A DNA stretch of 48,812 nucleotides, from assembly GCA_017447865.1 (NCBI GenBank), contig JAFSMO010000064.1, forward strand, positions 1 through 48,812. Reading direction: 5' to 3'. Within the stretch, counting starts at the first letter, position 1. Every line of letters starts with the position of its first letter. Positions 1 to 8,581 of this stretch are shown one piece after another. The translations under genes were made by a program, and so were the position numbers. The notes below the pieces were generated by a model. That model had not been told where the DNA came from and ran no database searches. It was given only the letters and a program-made list of their open reading frames with translations. This DNA comes from Thermoguttaceae bacterium. Its GTDB lineage: Bacteria; Planctomycetota; Planctomycetia; Pirellulales; Thermoguttaceae.

Positions 1-904
1 CCGCGACTGCGACGGCCAGCAGAAGGCCCTCACCGGCATCACGGAGGACTCCGGGAAAATGCTCCTTAATGCCGGCACGTACGCCTTCACCGCCGCGGTT
101 CCGTCCGGGAATTACGTCTTCCAGAGCGGCGTGAACCGCCATCAGGTGACGATCACGCCGGCGGAGATCCAGACGCTCGATTGGACGATCGACTCGGTGG
201 CCTGGAACGGCTCGGACCATTTGATTTACGACGGCCAGACGCATACCGCGGCCGCGAGTTTCACGTTTGCGGGGCAGACGCACGCGGTTTCCGTTTCAAA
301 CGCTCAGGCTGAAAACGCCGGAAATTACGTTTTCACTGCCGCGCTGAGTGGTTCCTCGGACCAGCAAAACTTCCGCCTCGCTTCGTTGGCCGCTTCGGAA
401 ACGCTCACGATCGACCGCCGAACGCTCGACGTTCAGACGGAGATCCAGTGGGGCGCGACCCAATTCACGTACGACGGCGGCACGCACACGGTTTCCGCGA
501 CTTTCACGGACCTGAAGACCGGCCAGCAGAACGCGCTGACGGTCACTTCGACCCCCGCCGCGATCCAGAACGTCGGGACGTACGCCCTGACGGCGGTTTT
601 GACCACGGCGCAGACGCAAAATTACGCGCTGAGCGCGGCGGCCACGAATATCGCGCAGGTCACGGCGTTTGAAATCACGGAAGTCGTTTGGACCGACCCG
701 GATCTGGTTTACTCGGGGACGGAGAAAACGCTCACGGCCCAGTTCCGCGACTGCGACGGCGAGCTGAAAGCCCTCAGCACCATCACGGAGGACTCGGGGA
801 AAACGTTCCTCAACGCCGGCACTTACGCCTTCACCGCCGCGGTTCCTTCGGCGAATTACGTCTTCCGGTCCGGCGTGAACCAGCACGAAGCGACGATCAC
901 GCCG
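1..904 (+). repeat. Higher-order direct repeat, 744-bp period, within the MBG-repeat gene
   Basis: Bases 1-160 recur at 745-904 with only scattered differences, while the units between them are much more diverged in DNA. The offset is 744 bp, or 248 codons, equal to three ~80-residue units. This indicates a recent triplet-unit duplication in addition to older single-unit duplications. The array probably continues upstream of the window. Confidence 0.85.
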
Positions 905-3322
905 TTCCTCATCGACTCGATCGCCTGGGACGGCTGGGAAGGCCTGACCTACGACGGAACCGACCACGCCGTGACGGCGAGTTTCACCGATGCGCTGGGC
1001 GTTTCCCAATTCCTGACCGTGGAACTCCCGGAGGCGGGTGAAGCGTGGCCTCTGCGCGACGCAGGGACCTTCACTCTGACCGCCGCTTTGGGCGACTGGG
1101 CCGGGAATTACGCGTTTGCTTCCGGTTTGGCGACCACGAAGGACGTGACGGTCAGCCCGCGCGAAGTGACGCAAATCACGTGGAGCGACTGCGTTCTGAC
1201 CTACACGGGGGCGGAGCAGACGGTCACCGCCTCGTTCCTGGACGTGACGGGCGCGGCCCATGCGCTTGACGTGACGGTGAACGACGGAAAAACGCTTCTG
1301 AACGTCGGTGACTACACGGTCACGGCCGGGATGAACGATTCCAACTACATTTTCGCCCCGGCTCTGGAAACGACTGCCGCCGTGGCGATCGCTCCGTTCG
1401 TCGTCACCGACGCGGCCGTCACGTGGACGGGGGTCGATGGTCTGGTTTACGACGGAACGGCCCACGAAGCCGCCGCGTATTTCACGTTCAAAGGTCAGAA
1501 TTTCGCGCTGGATCTCAGCGTCACGGAGGACTCGACGGCGACGGCCGCGGAACTCGTAAATGCCGGCGCGTATACGCTGACCGCCAGTCTGCGCGATTCC
1601 GAGGCGCAAAACTTCGAGCTGAATATTTCGCCGAAATCCGTCTCGGTCGCCAAGGCGAAAATCTGGGCCAGCGACGTGACGTGGAGCGCGGCGGAATTCA
1701 GTTACGACGCGCAGATCCACGAAGTCACCGCTACGGCGTTCATTTTGGGCGAGCCGTTCCCAGCGCTCATTCTGGAAGTCACGCCGAACGAAACGATTCA
1801 AAACGCCGGCGACTACACGCTGACCGCCAGCCTGACGCACGCGAATTTTGAGCTTGGGGAAGAAATCACGCACGCCGCCCAAGTCACGTCTTTCCAGATC
1901 GGAGCGATCGATTGGGGCACGACCACGCGGGTTTACTCCGACTCGGAACCGGTTTGGACGCTTTACCCGACTTTCTTCGACTGGAACGGCGAGCCGGTTT
2001 CCCTGACCTATTCGGTTTCGGACGGCCAGACCCTTTCGGACGTCGGAACCTACACGCTCGTGGCGAATCTTCCGGAAGACGCGCAGAATTACGTTTTTGC
2101 CGGAGAAAATTCGGTCCAGGTCACCATCACGACGCTTCAGCGGGTCGCTCCGACCAACCTTCACGCCGTTGGGACCGGGGCGGGGAACGTTCTGGTTTCG
2201 TGGGAGTCCGCGGATTCTGACTTCACGCTGGAATTTAGCCGGAACGAGGATTTCTCGGAGTCCCAGACCGTGCAGGTGACGGACTCTTGCGAAACCACGC
2301 TGAATTTGGATTCGGGTGAAACCTGGTTCCTGCGCGTCCGGGCGAATGCCGCGGACTCCAACCACACGGAATCCGAATTCTCGGAGGTCTTCCAGAAACT
2401 CCCGATCGATCTGAAGGGCGTTTTCGCGGTTGGAATGGTCGATCCGGAATCCTCCGCCGTTTCGGAAGAGGGGATTCCCGCCAATGTAAGCGGTTTCTAC
2501 TCGTGGGATCCGTTCACCGTGGAGGTCTGGACGGACTCCGTGCACGAGCTTCTCGCGGGGAGTCAGGTCCAGATGACCGTGACGCTGGACGCGGAAGCGT
2601 ACGCGCTTTTGGATTCCTCGGAAGGCCAAATGGCGCTAGAAGGCGTTTCGCTCGAAGTTCAGCAGGGGGCCGGTCCGAATGATTACGTTCTGGCCTTTAC
2701 GATTTTGGAGGATTTGGACCTTCTGGGAGCCGCGGCCGTCCGGCTGGGTGCCGTGAGTTTCAACCCCATTCCCGCTCAGTCGGCCAGTTCGGAATCGGTG
2801 CAAGGTCTCCCGATCCTGATCAATGGAGCGGAACCCGGTGCCACCCCGCAAGTCACGCGGGTCTGCTACGATATGGTGGAGGACGGGCAGATCAATATTC
2901 AGGACCTGGTCGCTTTCGCGAGACAGTTCGGGAAGAAATCTCCGGAACCCGGGACGTTCCTGGCGGGCGATTTCAACCGCAATGGTGAGGTGGAGATCCA
3001 GGACCTGGTCTGGTTCGCAAGAAACTTTGGACTCAAGACGGCCAATTCTGATTCCCTGACGTTCCCCGATGAGTACTTGCAAGAGGCGGAACCTGATGCT
3101 TCCCCGAGCATGCCGGAGGTTCAGGAAGCTCCAAATCCTGTGAATGTGCCGGAAGTGGTAGCGGTTCAGACTCCGGAAGCGGTGGAGGTTCCGACGCCTG
3201 AAGCCCAGAATTCCGTCCACGCGCCGGTTTTCACTATGAACTCGCAAGAAAAGCTCGAAGAAATGGAGGTCGCGGTTCACAAAACGCTGAACGAGTCACT
3301 TCAGGACGCGGGTGAACTGTAA
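2..3322 (+). CDS. Large MBG/YDG-repeat surface protein with C-terminal dockerin (5' end outside window)
   Basis: The reading frame is open to the window edge, and the first residues match an internal repeat, so the N-terminus lies upstream; 1106 residues are visible. It holds about eight repeats of roughly 80 residues with the pattern W-x-LxYDGxxHxVxAxF then NAGTYTLTA, as in MBG/YDG bacterial Ig-like adhesin modules. A fibronectin type III-like domain follows (about 2135-2400), then a beta-rich domain that could be cohesin-like. A type I dockerin has calcium loops at 2870 (DMVEDGQINIQD) and 2969 (DFNRNGEVEIQD); loop 1 has V at the usually acidic third position. The tail is rich in Pro, Glu and Val. 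It is probably secreted or surface-bound, binding a cohesin partner or processed at the dockerin. The ligand is unknown. No ATG is needed at 59, which is an internal Met. Confidence 0.85.
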   Translation, partial: RDCDGQQKALTGITEDSGKMLLNAGTYAFTAAVPSGNYVFQSGVNRHQVTITPAEIQTLDWTIDSVAWNGSDHLIYDGQTHTAAASFTFAGQTHAVSVSNAQAENAGNYVFTAALSGSSDQQNFRLASLAASETLTIDRRTLDVQTEIQWGATQFTYDGGTHTVSATFTDLKTGQQNALTVTSTPAAIQNVGTYALTAVLTTAQTQNYALSAAATNIAQVTAFEITEVVWTDPDLVYSGTEKTLTAQFRDCDGELKALSTITEDSGKTFLNAGTYAFTAAVPSANYVFRSGVNQHEATITPFLIDSIAWDGWEGLTYDGTDHAVTASFTDALGVSQFLTVELPEAGEAWPLRDAGTFTLTAALGDWAGNYAFASGLATTKDVTVSPREVTQITWSDCVLTYTGAEQTVTASFLDVTGAAHALDVTVNDGKTLLNVGDYTVTAGMNDSNYIFAPALETTAAVAIAPFVVTDAAVTWTGVDGLVYDGTAHEAAAYFTFKGQNFALDLSVTEDSTATAAELVNAGAYTLTASLRDSEAQNFELNISPKSVSVAKAKIWASDVTWSAAEFSYDAQIHEVTATAFILGEPFPALILEVTPNETIQNAGDYTLTASLTHANFELGEEITHAAQVTSFQIGAIDWGTTTRVYSDSEPVWTLYPTFFDWNGEPVSLTYSVSDGQTLSDVGTYTLVANLPEDAQNYVFAGENSVQVTITTLQRVAPTNLHAVGTGAGNVLVSWESADSDFTLEFSRNEDFSESQTVQVTDSCETTLNLDSGETWFLRVRANAADSNHTESEFSEVFQKLPIDLKGVFAVGMVDPESSAVSEEGIPANVSGFYSWDPFTVEVWTDSVHELLAGSQVQMTVTLDAEAYALLDSSEGQMALEGVSLEVQQGAGPNDYVLAFTILEDLDLLGAAAVRLGAVSFNPIPAQSASSESVQGLPILINGAEPGATPQVTRVCYDMVEDGQINIQDLVAFARQFGKKSPEPGTFLAGDFNRNGEVEIQDLVWFARNFGLKTANSDSLTFPDEYLQEAEPDASPSMPEVQEAPNPVNVPEVVAVQTPEAVEVPTPEAQNSVHAPVFTMNSQEKLEEMEVAVHKTLNESLQDAGEL

Positions 3323-3352
3323 TTGATCTTCCGCTTGCCAGAGGTTTCAGAG

Positions 3353-3389
3353 AGTGGGGAGGAGCGTTTCAAAAAAGTTCCTCCCCGCT
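3353..3389 (+). terminator. Hairpin between convergent genes
   Basis: An 11-bp inverted repeat (AGTGGGGAGGA at 3353-3363 with TCCTCCCCGCT at 3379-3389, one G-T pair) encloses a 15-nt loop and is followed by a weak T-rich stretch. It lies between the stop of the dockerin gene (3322) and the stop of the minus-strand regulator (3411), where a terminator is expected. Confidence 0.6.
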
Positions 3390-3410
3390 GGTTTATTCTT
3401 CCACGAGTTC

Positions 3411-4856
3411 TCAGATCAGCTGGAATTTCTTCATCTTTTTGTAGAGGGTCGTGCGGTTGATTCCAAGCGACTCGGCCGTCAGGTTCCGGCTCCACTGATT
3501 GGCTTCCAGCGCGTTCAGGATGATCTGGCGCTCCGGGACGTTCAGGGAGTTTTTCAGGGAATTTCTCGCACCACTTGCACCCGTAAAATCAAGTTCCAGG
3601 GCGGCTTCTGACTCCTGGAAGTCTTCACGCAAATGAGGGGGAAGGTCCTGCGGCAGGATCCACGGTGAACTGCCGAGCAAAACCACACGTTCCACTACAT
3701 TTTGAAGCTCACGAACATTTCCCGGCCACGTGTAATTCTGAAGAAGCGCGAGCGTTTCCGGTCGGAACCCACGGACGTCCCGATGGCATTCGATTCGCGT
3801 TTTTTCGAGGAAAAACTGGGCAAGCCGCGGAATGTCGGCGACTCGGCGGCGAAGCGGGGGAAGTTCCAGATTAATGACGTTAATACGGTAAAAAAGGTCC
3901 TGACGGAACCGGCCGGAAGCGACGGCTTCGGTCAAATCTTCGTTCGTCGCGAGGATCACCCTCGTGTTGACCCGCTGGGTTTTGGTTCCGCCCACCGGCT
4001 CAAACTCAAAATCCTGGAGCACGCGGAGGAGTTTGATCTGGAGCGCGGGGGAAGCCGTCCCGATCTCATCGAGGAAAATCGTCCCGCCGTCCGCCTGAAG
4101 AAAACGCCCGATTTTCTTGGAAACCGCGCCGGTAAACGCTCCGGCTTCATGGCCGAAAAGTTCACTTTCGATGAGCGTTTCGGGAAGTGCGCCGCAGGCG
4201 ACCTCGACGAAAGGCGCATCACGGCGGGAACTCGCCTGATGAATTGCCCGGGCCAGCAGGGATTTACCGGTCCCGCTTTCGCCGGTGATCAGGACGGTCA
4301 TCCGCGTGTCAGCGATCCGGTCCACGACTTCCGAAATGCCTTGGAGGGAAGAATCGGAGCCAATGATTCCCTGAAGTTTCGGCGCGGAAGGCTGAACCTC
4401 CAAAAGGTCCGCGGGAGTAAGAATGGGATTGGAAACTTCTGCACTGGACGCACGGCCGTTCAGACTCGGAGTTTTTTCCTCCTTTTGACCTTTTAAATTT
4501 AAACTATTAATGATTTCGAGGACCTTGTCGTCCATCAGAGGCTTGGTGAGAAAGTCGGCCGCGCCGTTTTTTACGGCCTCCATCGCGTCTTCGATCGAGG
4601 CGAGACCGGAAAGCATCACCACCGGAATTTCCGGAAAGCTCTCCTTTATGAGCCGCAGCACGTCCATACCGCTCTCGGGACCGAGACGAAGATCGACGAA
4701 CGCCAAATCAATCGCCTCAGCTTTGAGGATCGAATCTGCTTCTGCCTTGCTGCGAGCCGGTCGGACGGAGTGACCATAGGAGCCGAGCCACTCGGCCGTG
4801 GAACGCAGGATTTGCAGGTCATCATCGACGAACAGGATGGAAATGCTGCTGCTCAT
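3411..4856 (-). CDS. Sigma-54-dependent NtrC-family response regulator
   Basis: 481 residues, the usual NtrC length. The receiver domain (about 1-120) has the acidic DDD near residue 11 and the predicted phosphoacceptor D55 in FVDLRLG. The AAA+ domain (about 165-400) has Walker A GESGTGKS, the sigma-54 contact loop GAFTGA and Walker [10 protein letters not shown]. The C-terminal Fis-type helix-turn-helix contains [19 protein letters not shown]. It should activate sigma-54 promoters after phosphorylation. No histidine kinase adjoins it; the nearest in the window is at 41 kb. The ATG at 4856 has an AGAGGTG ribosome-binding site. The regulated genes cannot be told from the sequence. Confidence 0.95.
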   Translation of the reverse strand: MSSSISILFVDDDLQILRSTAEWLGSYGHSVRPARSKAEADSILKAEAIDLAFVDLRLGPESGMDVLRLIKESFPEIPVVMLSGLASIEDAMEAVKNGAADFLTKPLMDDKVLEIINSLNLKGQKEEKTPSLNGRASSAEVSNPILTPADLLEVQPSAPKLQGIIGSDSSLQGISEVVDRIADTRMTVLITGESGTGKSLLARAIHQASSRRDAPFVEVACGALPETLIESELFGHEAGAFTGAVSKKIGRFLQADGGTIFLDEIGTASPALQIKLLRVLQDFEFEPVGGTKTQRVNTRVILATNEDLTEAVASGRFRQDLFYRINVINLELPPLRRRVADIPRLAQFFLEKTRIECHRDVRGFRPETLALLQNYTWPGNVRELQNVVERVVLLGSSPWILPQDLPPHLREDFQESEAALELDFTGASGARNSLKNSLNVPERQIILNALEANQWSRNLTAESLGINRTTLYKKMKKFQLI

Positions 4857-4866
4857 AAAGCACCTC

Positions 4867-4881
4867 TTCCCACCGTGGGAA
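4867..4881 (-). promoter_or_regulatory. 15-bp palindrome in the leader of the NtrC-type regulator
   Basis: TTCCCACCGTGGGAA is a perfect inverted repeat around one central base, lying 11-25 bases upstream of the start codon and touching the ribosome-binding site. It could be an autoregulatory operator or an RNA hairpin that masks translation. Function is inferred from position only. Confidence 0.3.
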
Positions 4882-5042
4882 TTGGTTGAGAACCTGGTTT
4901 TCTTTCACCACAAGTAAACCACATTTTTGGGCTCAAGACCAGTCTTTTTTGAGAAAATCGCCAGAAATCCACTTGAAAAAATTTTAAAAGTTCAGCCTGT
5001 GACGATTGAAATGGATATGAGGCCAAAAGGGCCCTCCGGTTT

Positions 5043-5867
5043 TTACTTCTTCACGTAATACTTTGTGATGTCGAGCCCGCCGTGCATTTCATCCTCAAGA
5101 ATCTTCACGCGGGACTGCAGATGATCGACCATGCGCTGGAGTTTCAGAACCAGCCCTTCGTCGGATTCCTCATGAACGGGCCGCGGAACGGTCGGGTAGT
5201 TCAAATGACGCTGGAACGCCATGAAGAGGTACGTCGGGTCTTTCCGCCGATTGGCCAGCGCGATGCGCCCCTCTTTTTCGCCGAAGAGGATGGTTTTCCC
5301 GTTTTCCTCGCCGTGGATCACCGGGTAGTAGGCGCTGCGGACGAAAATCATCTCCGCGAAATCGAGCAGGCCCAACTGCCGGCTCAGAAGCAGGATCCAC
5401 TCGCTCCACGCCTCGTCAAAAACCGGGTCCTGCGCGATCGCCCGCAGCCCTTCGTCGTACTTGAGGCGGTTTCGGCTCAACGCCTCGAACTGGTAGAGGA
5501 ACATTCCCTGCGGGATCATGTTTTCGGCGCGGCAGTGAGCTTCCTTTTCGAGGATCTGCAGCGCGATCAGGTAGTCGAATTTCCCGTCGTCCCGCTCCGC
5601 TTCGCTCATGATGAAGGTCTGAAACGGCGTGAAGTAGTGGCTCATACGCTGCATCGCCTCGGCCATGCTTCCCGTGTGCTTGAGCGACGATTCCATGAAC
5701 TCCATCGCGACCGGCAGGCGGGTCGTGGCAAGGATCTCGTAGCGAATGGTACGCAGAAGCTCCTGCGTCGCGGTGGCGTTCATGCGCTCCCGGAGCGTTT
5801 TAAACAAATATTCCTGTTCGACGTACTCTTCATGAGCGAGGATGGAAGCGCGGGGAGGAGTGGCCAT
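5043..5867 (-). CDS. Conserved-looking protein of unknown function
   Basis: 274 residues; I do not recognise the family. No signal peptide or membrane segment is visible, so it is probably cytoplasmic. The body is predicted largely helical and rich in Met, Phe, Tyr and acidic residues. The last 45 residues (LVLKLQRMVDHLQSRVKILE) look like a short coiled coil, suggesting self-association. An in-frame stop lies directly before the ATG at 5867, so that is the earliest start. There is no Shine-Dalgarno sequence because an A/T tandem repeat fills that position; a later internal start is possible. It lies between two divergent or independent units and shares no obvious operon. Confidence 0.7.
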   Translation of the reverse strand: MATPPRASILAHEEYVEQEYLFKTLRERMNATATQELLRTIRYEILATTRLPVAMEFMESSLKHTGSMAEAMQRMSHYFTPFQTFIMSEAERDDGKFDYLIALQILEKEAHCRAENMIPQGMFLYQFEALSRNRLKYDEGLRAIAQDPVFDEAWSEWILLLSRQLGLLDFAEMIFVRSAYYPVIHGEENGKTILFGEKEGRIALANRRKDPTYLFMAFQRHLNYPTVPRPVHEESDEGLVLKLQRMVDHLQSRVKILEDEMHGGLDITKYYVKK

Positions 5868-5868
5868 T

Positions 5869-5902
5869 TAATTATGAATTATGAATGATGAATTATGAAT
5901 TG
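5869..5902. repeat. ATGAATTAT-type tandem repeat
   Basis: About four imperfect copies of a 9-base ATGAATTAT-like unit sit next to the start codon of the preceding minus-strand gene. The same unit occurs at 46382-46417, so this is a dispersed simple repeat of this genome. Confidence 0.75.
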
Positions 5903-5962
5903 GGGTAGGGGCGAACGTTTTAATTTTAACCCAAAAACTTTTAAAAGTCAAGTGGGGGCCGC

Positions 5963-5991
5963 TTGACAAATGTGGGGGAAACGTCTAAAAT
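5963..5991 (+). promoter_or_regulatory. Sigma-70 type promoter for the NagB relative
   Basis: TTGACA at 5963-5968 and TAAAAT at 5986-5991 are separated by exactly 17 bases: a consensus -35 and a near-consensus -10. Transcription would start near 5998, giving a leader of about 57 nt. Confidence 0.85.
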
Positions 5992-6054
5992 GGATTCCAG
6001 TGTTTTTCTTCTTAACTTCCAAAATCCCCTTCACTTTTAAAAAAGGAATTCCTC

Positions 6055-6984
6055 ATGACTCGCCCATTAAGCAAAGTCGCCCCGCAGTGGTGGGACTACA
6101 CGACTCTGGATCAGGAAATCATCGATGACGCGGCCAAACTCACGGAAGAAACGCTCTTCCAGCTTTCCCGCCCTGGTTTCACGGTCCATTACCACGAAAC
6201 GCTTGAGGATTTTTACCTCGCCGAAGCGCTGGAATACATCGAGGCGTGGAAAAAGGCCACGGCCGATAATCCGTGCGGGATCTGCGGTCCGATCGGCCCC
6301 ACCGAGCAGCTTCCGCTTGTCGCCCGGATCGTGAACTCGCTCGAGCTGAACCTCAAAAACGCGCACTTCTGGGGAATGGACGAGTGGGTGGAAAACGGCC
6401 AGCCCGTCGGAATGGACCATCCGCTTTCCTTCTACAAAGCGGACTACGAGCTCTGCTTCGGCAGGATCCGGGAAGACCTCCGCATGCCGCTGGAAAATAT
6501 TCACTTCCCGTCGGGCGATCTGGACGCCTACACGAAAACGTTCGATGAAATTCACTGCGTGACGATGCAGGGCGGCCAGGGCGACACGAAGCACTGGGCG
6601 TTCAACGACCCGGTCCGCCGTGAAGGCGCGTACGTCGATGCGCCGCCGACCCCGGAGGAGTACCGCCAGAAACGCGCCCGCGTGACGGAGCTGCACCCGA
6701 TCACGATTTTGCAGAACGCCCGCACCAGCGGCGGCGGCTACGTCGCCAACGTCCCGCAGTACGCCTGCACGGTCGGCCCGTACGAAACGTGGAAGGCGGA
6801 CCGCGTCTCCATCTGGCAGGCGGGAATGCACGACAATCCGTTCGGAATGCGTCTTTCGGCGTGGATGATCAGCAAGAAGATCGCGGACTCGGCCGTCCCG
6901 ATGTCGCTTTTGGCCGACCATCCGGACGTTCATTTCCACTACTACCGCCCGGCCATCAAGACCGTCGGCGCGGAAATGCACTAG
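6055..6984 (+). CDS. nagB: Glucosamine-6-phosphate deaminase family protein (NagB-like) with altered active-site loop
   Basis: 309 residues, a little longer than the ~266 of classical NagB, with about 40 extra N-terminal residues. The NagB/RpiA-type fold is indicated by [11 protein letters not shown], by MDEW followed by HPLSFY (matching the MDEY...HP.SY segment holding catalytic Asp72 of E. coli NagB) and by [14 protein letters not shown] (matching GVGNDGHIAFNEP). In that last loop the Asp-His pair has one extra residue between them and the glutamate after AFN is Asp. It may therefore act on another amino sugar phosphate or with different kinetics. The ribosome-binding site AAGGAATT and a clear promoter precede it. 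nagA is 17 kb away, so there is no nag operon here. Confidence 0.8.
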   Translation: MTRPLSKVAPQWWDYTTLDQEIIDDAAKLTEETLFQLSRPGFTVHYHETLEDFYLAEALEYIEAWKKATADNPCGICGPIGPTEQLPLVARIVNSLELNLKNAHFWGMDEWVENGQPVGMDHPLSFYKADYELCFGRIREDLRMPLENIHFPSGDLDAYTKTFDEIHCVTMQGGQGDTKHWAFNDPVRREGAYVDAPPTPEEYRQKRARVTELHPITILQNARTSGGGYVANVPQYACTVGPYETWKADRVSIWQAGMHDNPFGMRLSAWMISKKIADSAVPMSLLADHPDVHFHYYRPAIKTVGAEMH

Positions 6985-6998
6985 ACGTTAAAAGAATC

Positions 6999-7027
6999 GC
7001 GGGAAGGTGGAACTTCGCCCTTCCCGC
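6999..7027 (+). terminator. Hairpin after the NagB-like gene
   Basis: A perfect 9-bp stem (GCGGGAAGG at 6999-7007, CCTTCCCGC at 7019-7027) with an 11-nt loop lies 15 bases after the stop codon. There is no strong T tract, so termination may be partial and the next gene could be reached by read-through. Confidence 0.5.
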
Positions 7028-7063
7028 TCCTACCTTTCACCCTTAACCCCCCATTTCTCTGCC

Positions 7064-7963
7064 ATGAAAAAAATCCTTTCCTTTTTGTTTGTTCTCAGTT
7101 TTGCGCTGACGCTTTGCGCGCAGGAGCCCGAGGCGGAAAACGGCCTGACCTCGCTCATGAAAAAGCACGGTTTGAACTGCTGCACCGCGCAGGCGACGCC
7201 GACGATTTGCCTGCTCTGCGGGATCGAAGCCCCGAAACCGTGCATCGCCAAGCCGCTGGACCAGGCGGTGGCTTTGGCGAAAGACCAGCCGAAAGTCGAG
7301 AAAGTCCTGATTTTCTGCCCGGACGCGACGGGAAAATTCATCGTCGATAAGTACCCGGAAGACTGGAAGCCGCTGATCGAGTCTTCGACGTTCTCGGCCG
7401 TCGGGACGAACGTCCTGCCGAGCGTCACGCCGGTCTGTTTCGGCGCGATTTTCACGGGCTGCCCGCCGGAAATTCACGGGATCCGGAAGTATAACGACAA
7501 ATATTTGCCGAACCCGATCAAGGTCGAAACCCTTTTCGACGCTTTCACCGCCGCCGGGAAACGTGCGATCATCATCTCGAGCGAGAGATGCAGCATCGAC
7601 CTGATTTTCCGCGGTCACAAGGTGGACCAGATCACCGTCAAAAACTCCATCGAGGCGGTCGAGACGACCAAGAAGATCCTGCGTGAAGGAAAGTACGACC
7701 TGGTCCTCTGCTACGACGGGAACTACGACTCGACGATGCACGCGAACGGCGTTTTCCACGAGAAATCCATCGCGGCCATGCGGGACTCGATCCGCTGGTA
7801 CCTGGAACTGGTTGCGGTCGCGGATGAGGTCTGGCCGGATCAGAAGCACCTGACGGCGTTCCTCCCGGACCACGGCGCGCACGATCTGGAGAATGGAAAA
7901 GGCACGCACGGCAGCGACCAGGCGTGTGACGCGGTCGTTCAGCATTTTTACCGCATTAAGTAG
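7064..7963 (+). CDS. Secreted alkaline-phosphatase-superfamily (type I phosphodiesterase-like) protein
   Basis: 299 residues starting at MKKILSFLFVLSFALTLCAQ, a typical signal peptide; an upstream in-frame extension to 7007 is ignored because it would bury this signal. The fold is recognised from a metal-binding Asp in LIFCPDATGKF, the nucleophile-type segment PSVTPVCFGAIFTG followed by PPEIHGI, a DxxxH-type segment in YDSTMHANG, and FLPDHGAHD with a final THG. These correspond to the two-metal site of nucleotide pyrophosphatase/phosphodiesterases. It is short for that family, so the substrate is uncertain. It probably acts in the periplasm. It may be co-transcribed with the NagB-like gene 79 bp upstream. 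Confidence 0.75.
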   Translation: MKKILSFLFVLSFALTLCAQEPEAENGLTSLMKKHGLNCCTAQATPTICLLCGIEAPKPCIAKPLDQAVALAKDQPKVEKVLIFCPDATGKFIVDKYPEDWKPLIESSTFSAVGTNVLPSVTPVCFGAIFTGCPPEIHGIRKYNDKYLPNPIKVETLFDAFTAAGKRAIIISSERCSIDLIFRGHKVDQITVKNSIEAVETTKKILREGKYDLVLCYDGNYDSTMHANGVFHEKSIAAMRDSIRWYLELVAVADEVWPDQKHLTAFLPDHGAHDLENGKGTHGSDQACDAVVQHFYRIK

Positions 7964-7990
7964 TAAGAAAACGCGAGATTTATTCAATTT

Positions 7991-8034
7991 GGGCACGCGG
8001 AAATACAGAGGCCAAAGGCTTCATTCGCGTGCCC
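7991..8034. repeat. Palindromic element between convergent genes, overlapping the end of the LRR gene
   Basis: GGGCACGCG (7991-7999) pairs with CGCGTGCCC (8026-8034), with a nested GAGGCC/GGCTTC stem inside. The inner text AATACAGAGGCCAAAGGCTT closely resembles a block at 26798-26820, so it belongs to a dispersed family. The stop codon and last codons of the minus-strand leucine-rich-repeat gene lie within it. It could also act as a two-way terminator. Confidence 0.75.
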
Positions 8035-8581
8035 ATGAAATATGATTTTCCAGAGCGTATGCTTGAGCTTTCGACCCTCTCGGTGCATAAATCGTCAAAT
8101 TTGGCGGGCAACCCTCGAAAGCGTCTTGACCGATCTCTGTCACGCTTTCTGGAATCGTTATGTCCTTTAAGCTACTGCAGCCGCTGAACGCTCTGTTTCC
8201 AATTTTCGTCATGCCCTTGTTGATCATCACGTGGTTCAGGTATTCACAGTCAGAGAACGCGTAGTCTCCAAGCTCTTTCACACCTTCAAGAAACACCAAG
8301 TGATTCATGTTACAGCCGGAGAATGCGGAATTTCCAATCCTCTTTACTCCTGCAGGAATTATTACGGTCTCCGGGGCTGCACAGCCCTTGAGCGCTTCAT
8401 CTCCAATCTCTGTCACTCCGTCGGGAATCGTTAAAAAGTCGGCATAATAATACATCCCACGAATCTTCTGGACTTTTAATTTTACGAGTCTCGTTCCATC
8501 CATTATGAAATGACTGGGCCAAAAAAAGTACGCCAGGAAAAGGACGATAATGACGAGAAAAAGGAGCCTTCGACCGTTCAT
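8021..8581 (-). CDS. Small membrane-anchored BspA-type leucine-rich-repeat protein
   Basis: 186 residues. One N-terminal membrane helix ([16 protein letters not shown]) is followed by FIMDGTR and about five 23-residue LRR_5 repeats of the form IPxGVTEIGxxAFxGCxxL, ending with a cap containing [11 protein letters not shown]. The repeats should lie outside the cytoplasm. The linker, repeats and cap are homologous to the C-terminal half of the kinase fusion at 47-49 kb. The start is placed at 8581 because its ATG overlaps the TGA of the upstream NtrC-type gene (ATGA), implying translational coupling. A longer in-frame start at 8779 lies inside the regulator and was rejected. Role unknown; sensing or adhesion is inferred from the repeat type. 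Confidence 0.85.
   Translation of the reverse strand: MNGRRLLFLVIIVLFLAYFFWPSHFIMDGTRLVKLKVQKIRGMYYYADFLTIPDGVTEIGDEALKGCAAPETVIIPAGVKRIGNSAFSGCNMNHLVFLEGVKELGDYAFSDCEYLNHVMINKGMTKIGNRAFSGCSSLKDITIPESVTEIGQDAFEGCPPNLTIYAPRGSKAQAYALENHISWARE

Noticed and set aside
296..2629. Long open frame antisense to the MBG-repeat gene
   Set aside because: Arg/Gly/Val-rich composition with no domain; it mirrors the repetitive, GC-rich coding strand, which has clear domains.
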